Shown: piece after piece, positions 60,207-64,000 of the stretch
How positions within the stretch are numbered: the first letter of the stretch is position 1
How the letters are laid out: every line of letters starts with the position of its first letter
Source of the DNA: Ktedonobacteria bacterium brp13
GTDB taxonomy: Bacteria > Chloroflexota > Ktedonobacteria > Ktedonobacterales > Ktedonobacteraceae
Length of the DNA stretch: 64,000 nt
Reading direction: 5' to 3'
NCBI GenBank assembly: GCA_015099395.1
Contig: AP024096.1
Coordinates: 6,737,485 to 6,801,484 of the forward strand
Position numbers and translations under genes: made by a program
The notes under the pieces: generated by a model
Told to the model about the DNA's origin: nothing
Seen by the model: only the letters and a program-made list of their open reading frames with translations
Database searches by the model: none

Positions 60207-61934
60207 ATGGACGAACAGAAGAAGAAAAAGAACAAGGATACGTTAGCGTCTTTTAGGCCAGGTCGTTTTCTGAGCTCGGTAGTGCGTGGTGAGCGTGCGC
60301 GTCGTGCGTACCTGGCTGAATGGTTAGGCTTGCCGCCTCCGCGCTATAAGGTGAAGGCGAAGCATAATCTGCGGATACCGATGGCGGATGGGCATGTATT
60401 ATTAGCGGATCACTATGCGCCACGGAGTGCTGAGCGCTTGCCTACGATCTTGATTCGTTCGGTCTGGGGACGGGCGTGGTACGACTTTCCATCTGGTTTT
60501 ATGTATTCGCTGATCTCATCGCGTTTTGCGGAGCAGGGATATCATGTAGTCTTGCAAGAGGTGCGCTCTGATATCAATGGGGATCTCTTTGCGACGGATG
60601 AGCGCGCGGATGGGTTAGCGACGCTGGATTGGTTGATGCAGCAGTCCTGGTGCAGCGGTGTGGTTGGTATGTGGGGTCTGAGCTATCTAGGATCGATGCA
60701 GTGGGCTGTGGCGAAGGACGCTCCGCCATGCTTGCAGGCGTTAACCCCTGGTGTGACGACATCCTGGATGCGCTCGCTCTTCTACCAGGACGACACGCTC
60801 ACGCTGCAAAACTTTATCGTGGTGCTGGCACTGCTCTCAATGGGTCAGGAGCCGTTCTGGAAGATGGTTTCGCAGGCGCGGCGTCTGGAGCAGCGTTTTG
60901 CTGCCGCTTTTGCGCTTGTGCCGCTGCTAGAGACGGATGTTGTGGCGTCGGGTAAGCCGAATGCGAGCTATCGTAAGGCCTTGACCTCGCCGCAGCCGGA
61001 TAGTTCTTTCTGGCGACAGATCGATTATCGTGCTGATGTCTCAGCGGTAATCATCCCTACGCATCTGATCAGCGGCTGGCACGACATCTTTTTGCGTGAC
61101 CTGCTAGACGACTATACACGTATGCATGACGCTGGTCAGCGGCCCTACCTGACCATCGGAGCCTGGGGGCATATGGACCCGGAGGGTGGTTTTGGGAATA
61201 TTCGCGAGAGTCTGATCTGGTTTGATGCTCAGCTTAAGGGCAACACGACACGTCTGCGTGAGCGGCCTGTCAATGTGTATATGATGGGCTCCGACGAATG
61301 GCATGCAATAGAGACATGGCCGCCTGTGGCCCGACCACAGTGCTATTATCTGCATACGCAGCAGCAACTCACGACTCAGCATACCTATACAACAGAGGAT
61401 ACGATGCCGGATCATTATCGCTATGATCCCGCTGATCCTACGCCCTCGGTTGGTGGTGCGATCCTCGATGGGAAGTGTGGACCTCAGGATAACCGCCTGT
61501 TAGAGGCGCGTTCCGACGTCTTGAGCTATACCAGTGAACCGTTCACGCAAGAACTCTCGATTATGGGGACGGCTCAATTAACGCTCTATGTCCAGGCCAG
61601 TGCGGCCTCGACCGACTTCTTTGGTCGTATCTGTGACGTTGATAGCGACGGTCTGTCCTTGAACGTAACGGATGGGTTGCTCCACCTGCCTGCCAATAGC
61701 GATGAATGTCGCCGGATAACCATTGACCTCTTACCGACGGCACATTGCTTCAAGACCGGACACCGTCTGCGTCTGCTGGTTGCCAGTGGAGCGCATCCGC
61801 GCTGGGTGCGTAATTACGGTACCTCTGAAACGATAGCAACGGCTAGCACAATGGTCGCCTCGGAGCAGTCTATCTATCATGATGAGGTGTATTGTTCGGA
61901 GCTGCGTTTGCCAGTGTATGAAGAGAGATCCTGA
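60207..61934 (+). CDS. CocE/NonD family hydrolase
   Basis: 575 aa serine hydrolase of the Xaa-Pro dipeptidyl-peptidase/cocaine esterase group (S15). The alpha/beta hydrolase core has nucleophile Ser in MWGLSYLGSMQW, Asp in LISGWHDIFLRDL and His in GAWGHMDPEGG. A C-terminal jelly-roll domain (PepX_C, about 400-575: LSYTSEPFTQELSIMGTAQL, ITIDLLPTAHCFKTGHRLRL) is complete. It acts on esters or N-terminal dipeptides; which is not deducible. The first 40 residues are basic and lack a signal peptide. AAAGGA precedes the ATG. It ends before a hairpin of the repeated GGGAGCAC family. Confidence 0.9.
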   Translation: MDEQKKKKNKDTLASFRPGRFLSSVVRGERARRAYLAEWLGLPPPRYKVKAKHNLRIPMADGHVLLADHYAPRSAERLPTILIRSVWGRAWYDFPSGFMYSLISSRFAEQGYHVVLQEVRSDINGDLFATDERADGLATLDWLMQQSWCSGVVGMWGLSYLGSMQWAVAKDAPPCLQALTPGVTTSWMRSLFYQDDTLTLQNFIVVLALLSMGQEPFWKMVSQARRLEQRFAAAFALVPLLETDVVASGKPNASYRKALTSPQPDSSFWRQIDYRADVSAVIIPTHLISGWHDIFLRDLLDDYTRMHDAGQRPYLTIGAWGHMDPEGGFGNIRESLIWFDAQLKGNTTRLRERPVNVYMMGSDEWHAIETWPPVARPQCYYLHTQQQLTTQHTYTTEDTMPDHYRYDPADPTPSVGGAILDGKCGPQDNRLLEARSDVLSYTSEPFTQELSIMGTAQLTLYVQASAASTDFFGRICDVDSDGLSLNVTDGLLHLPANSDECRRITIDLLPTAHCFKTGHRLRLLVASGAHPRWVRNYGTSETIATASTMVASEQSIYHDEVYCSELRLPVYEERS

Positions 61935-61970
61935 TCTGGAAGAGCGGTAGTGATAGTGTGAGGTGTCAGG

Positions 61971-62033
61971 ATGTGGTGGGAGCACGCAAGGTGCTCCCCG
62001 GGTTGCTCGTATGTTCTTCCTATACTGTTTTGG
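61971..62033. terminator. Bidirectional hairpin, second member of repeated family
   Basis: GGGAGCAC (61978-61985), five bases, GTGCTCCC (61991-61998): a perfect 8-bp stem between convergent genes, followed by a CCTATACTG tract. It resembles 25125-25177, including the flanking GTGGTGGG on the left. Confidence 0.65.
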
Positions 62034-62811
62034 TGCCGATCATGAGGGCACAGGGCAGATCGAAGACGAAGATGCCGTCTTGCTGCTGAATATTGAGACA
62101 GGCACGCTGTTCGGGCGTGGCATCCGTGAAGATCTGGAGGATGCGTTGGACGTTGGCTTCGGGTGTGCGGATGCGCTTGGTCCAGCTGGGAACGTCCATG
62201 TGGATGGTCCAGGCGCGGGTTTCCTGTGCAGTGATGCCGACCGTTTTGAGGAGCTCAATCCACTGCGAGACGCTGTTGTTGCGGACATGTGAGGGATCGC
62301 GCAGGACTTCGATCTCGTTGACGAAGGCATCCAACGCTGACTCTTCTGGAGCGATGGTATCGACGAAGATAAGCTTGCCACCAGGTTTGAGGACACGAGC
62401 CCATTCACGTAGCGCCTGGGGGGCGTCGACAAAGTGGTGGGCTGCTTTACGACAGGCGACGACGTCGACGCTGCTATCCTCCAGGGGGAGTGCGTGGGCA
62501 TCACCTTCGATGAAGCGCATATTAGTGACATGGCGCTCCCTGGCAAGCTGTTGCGCAGCCTCTAGCATTGGACGTGTGAAGTCGAGTGCGATAACCTCGC
62601 GAACGTGCGAAGCTAGCGCCAGAGCGGTATGACCTGTGCCGGTTGCGACATCAACCACGATCTCATCACCCTGGAGCCCTGCATCCTCGATAAGCCATTT
62701 GAGATCAGGGCCATCTGCATGTACGGAGCTCGTGATGTAATTCTGTGCCGCTGCACCAAAGCTGTTCTGAATGAGTTGATTCTGTGCGTTCTCGGCGCTC
62801 TTTTGAGTCAT
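62020..62811 (-). CDS. Class I SAM-dependent methyltransferase
   Basis: 263 aa. Motif I VVDVATGTGHTALALASH (SAM-binding loop), motif II VDVVACRKAAHHFVDAP and post-I acidic residue in VIALDFTRPML. The domain matches the Methyltransf_11/UbiE-like type. UbiE/MenG, the last menaquinone step, has a similar fold, but the active-site region here (ARKAAHHFVD rather than the family's GLRNV) does not fit clearly, so it is not assigned to that pathway. ATG 62811 follows AAGGAAAG. Divergent from the LysR gene; the substrate is unknown. Confidence 0.85.
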   Translation of the reverse strand: MTQKSAENAQNQLIQNSFGAAAQNYITSSVHADGPDLKWLIEDAGLQGDEIVVDVATGTGHTALALASHVREVIALDFTRPMLEAAQQLARERHVTNMRFIEGDAHALPLEDSSVDVVACRKAAHHFVDAPQALREWARVLKPGGKLIFVDTIAPEESALDAFVNEIEVLRDPSHVRNNSVSQWIELLKTVGITAQETRAWTIHMDVPSWTKRIRTPEANVQRILQIFTDATPEQRACLNIQQQDGIFVFDLPCALMIGTKTV

Positions 62812-62938
62812 GTTTCTTTCCTTCTTTGCGAGCAAAACGTTCTATAAAAGAAGTATAATAGGCTGGCGGTGATATGTCTAATGCTTTTTTCTCTACAAGT
62901 TGATAACCAGACGGCATCATAGCGTGAGGAGATCAGGA

Positions 62939-63874
62939 ATGGAACTACGGCAATTGAGCTATTTTTTGGCGGCGGCTCAGACACAGAACTTCCGTAAGGC
63001 GGCTGATCTTTGTCTGGTGACGCAGCCTGCGTTGAGTCGGCAGATAGCGGCACTTGAGCAGGAGCTGGGAACATTGCTCTTCATGCGAGAGAAGCAGCAT
63101 GTGCGGCTGACGCCTGCTGGACAGGCTTTCGCGGTTTATGCGCGGCAGGCGACGGATCTGCTGCAACAGGGCGAGCATGAGCTCCTACGCTGGCAGGAGG
63201 GACAGAGTGGTGTCGTCCATATCGGCTGCAATCCATCGCTGGCAGCGGTCCTCTTGCCGCCTTTGCTGGCCGCATTTCGTGAGCATTATCCTGCCATCCA
63301 GTTGATCGTCAATGTTGCGCATAGTGATGAGGTGATGGGACTACTGGAGCAGGGCGAGGTTGATCTGGGGTTGACCTATGATCCGGCGGTGCGTTCGGAG
63401 ATTGTGGTCACCAAAGAGCTCTTTCGTCAACCGCTACGGCTCATGGCCCCCTGTCGGCATGCATTGACAGAGCTTGCACCGGCTGAACTGACGCTGGCCC
63501 GTATCGTAGAAGAGCCATTGATCTTGCTGGACAAGGCTGCCCGACTACGTAAGGTGCTCGATCGTTTATTTTTGCAACGTGGCCTGACGGTACGACCTGT
63601 GATTGAGATCGCTTCAGATGTGGCGCTCAAAGAACTGGTACGGCGTGGTGCGGGTGTAACATTGATCCCACCAGCTCTGCTCTGGCGCTCGCAGCCTTTC
63701 TATACCTCTGATGCCGATGACACTATCGCCCTCTTACCCATTGCTGATGTCACAGAGACCTTTATCTTTGCTCTGCTCTATCGTCGTATCGGTCAGCTCA
63801 GCATGCCGGCACGCCACTTTATCAACATGGTTGTGCAGATGAGCGATAAGACAGTTAAAGAGGCGGATCAATAG
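62939..63874 (+). CDS. LysR-family transcriptional regulator
   Basis: 311 aa. The N-terminal winged HTH is typical: MELRQLSYFLAAAQTQNFRK, ADLCLVTQPALSRQIAALEQ, LGTLLFMREKQHVRLTPAGQ. The effector domain starts GVVHIGCNPSLAAVLLPPLL, with the family-typical LLEQGEVDLGLTYDP and VALKELVRRGAGVTLIPPAL. ATG 62939 lies seven bases after GAGGAG. It faces the methyltransferase gene across a 127-bp divergent region, the classical LysR arrangement, so that gene is its probable target. Confidence 0.93.
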   Translation: MELRQLSYFLAAAQTQNFRKAADLCLVTQPALSRQIAALEQELGTLLFMREKQHVRLTPAGQAFAVYARQATDLLQQGEHELLRWQEGQSGVVHIGCNPSLAAVLLPPLLAAFREHYPAIQLIVNVAHSDEVMGLLEQGEVDLGLTYDPAVRSEIVVTKELFRQPLRLMAPCRHALTELAPAELTLARIVEEPLILLDKAARLRKVLDRLFLQRGLTVRPVIEIASDVALKELVRRGAGVTLIPPALLWRSQPFYTSDADDTIALLPIADVTETFIFALLYRRIGQLSMPARHFINMVVQMSDKTVKEADQ

Positions 63875-64000
63875 AATGTCATGTGTATCCACATGGTCTA
63901 AAGGATTGCTCTGAGCTAAATACAGAATATATAATGGGATTATAGTTGAGTGATGTTTAGCATATTTTTTTGATATTCAGTCCTGAATAGTTAGATCTAG
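63875..64000. other. Window end, no gene recognised
   Basis: AT-rich sequence after the LysR stop; no terminator hairpin or open frame stands out. Confidence 0.4.

Noticed and set aside
62020..62811. MenG/UbiE methyltransferase of the menaquinone pathway
   Set aside because: General class I motifs only; the family-specific region does not fit and the gene is 14 kb from the men genes.

Overview
The window looks like chromosomal DNA of a Ktedonobacteria-type Chloroflexota (Ktedonobacter, Dictyobacter and relatives). This is inferred from gene content, not from a database match: Ser/Thr kinases with Gln/Pro-rich linkers and zinc ribbons, FHA proteins, an XRE-NB-ARC-TPR regulator, DUF4118-like and GAF-type histidine kinases with GLGLGL nucleotide boxes, a family B DNA polymerase, a classical menaquinone (Men) pathway, and non-coding DNA rich in palindromes. 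Nothing typical of a phage was seen; the accessory signals are small non-coding elements and decaying genes.

Layout. 1-2.4 kb: ABC ATPase and permease. 2.5-6.4 kb: oxidoreductases, a TetR regulator with twin operators, and an alpha/beta hydrolase. 6.6-10.9 kb: a signalling block on the minus strand (Ser/Thr kinase with zinc ribbons, membrane-anchored FHA protein, kinase-FHA protein). 11.2-18.4 kb: S9 peptidase, then three GT4 glycosyltransferases, a HIT protein and a zinc-ribbon protein in a tight minus-strand run. 18.5-23 kb: a polytopic membrane protein and a pseudokinase fused to a DinG/XPD-type helicase. 23.1-25.1 kb: an NrtR-like Nudix regulator and a nicotinamidase behind one operator-controlled promoter. 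25.2-31.9 kb: HAD hydrolase, prfA, histidine phosphatase and a clpE-like unfoldase. 32.2-35.8 kb: a histidine-kinase pseudogene broken by a hairpin-rich transposase-less element, an MBL hydrolase and an intact histidine kinase. 35.8-36.8 kb: tRNA-Trp, tRNA-Ser and an XRE regulator. 36.9-47.9 kb: men genes (menF-menD-menH-menB and menC-menE), split by about 3 kb of accessory DNA holding lipoproteins, a MITE and gene remnants. 48.3-53.7 kb: unknown small protein, family B DNA polymerase, sigma-like protein, adenosine deaminase. 54.1-64 kb: STAND regulator, cysteine hydrolase, SDR pseudogene, an 800-bp repeat-dense intergenic region, TetR, PsiE-like, CocE-like, methyltransferase and LysR genes.

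How genes work together. menF, menD, menH, menB, menC and menE cover chorismate to 1,4-dihydroxy-2-naphthoyl-CoA; a thioesterase, menA and the final methyltransferase are not in the window (the methyltransferase at 62 kb is not clearly one). The Nudix-wHTH and nicotinamidase genes form an NAD-salvage unit. The glycosyltransferase run suggests surface glycan or glycolipid synthesis.

Most unusual observations: (i) at 58.05-58.62 kb, an AT-rich core between inverted arms, then eleven direct copies of CGGTCTACCA spaced about 21 bp apart, then two further pairs of direct repeats, an architecture like an iteron origin or a cooperative protein-binding array; (ii) the pseudokinase-DinG fusion; (iii) two loci with IS200/IS605-like terminal hairpins and no transposase, one with about a dozen stem-loops in 430 bp, which could be an omega-RNA-like element; (iv) a structured dispersed repeat at 5.3 and 29.4 kb. 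No intact CRISPR array or recognisable defence operon was found.
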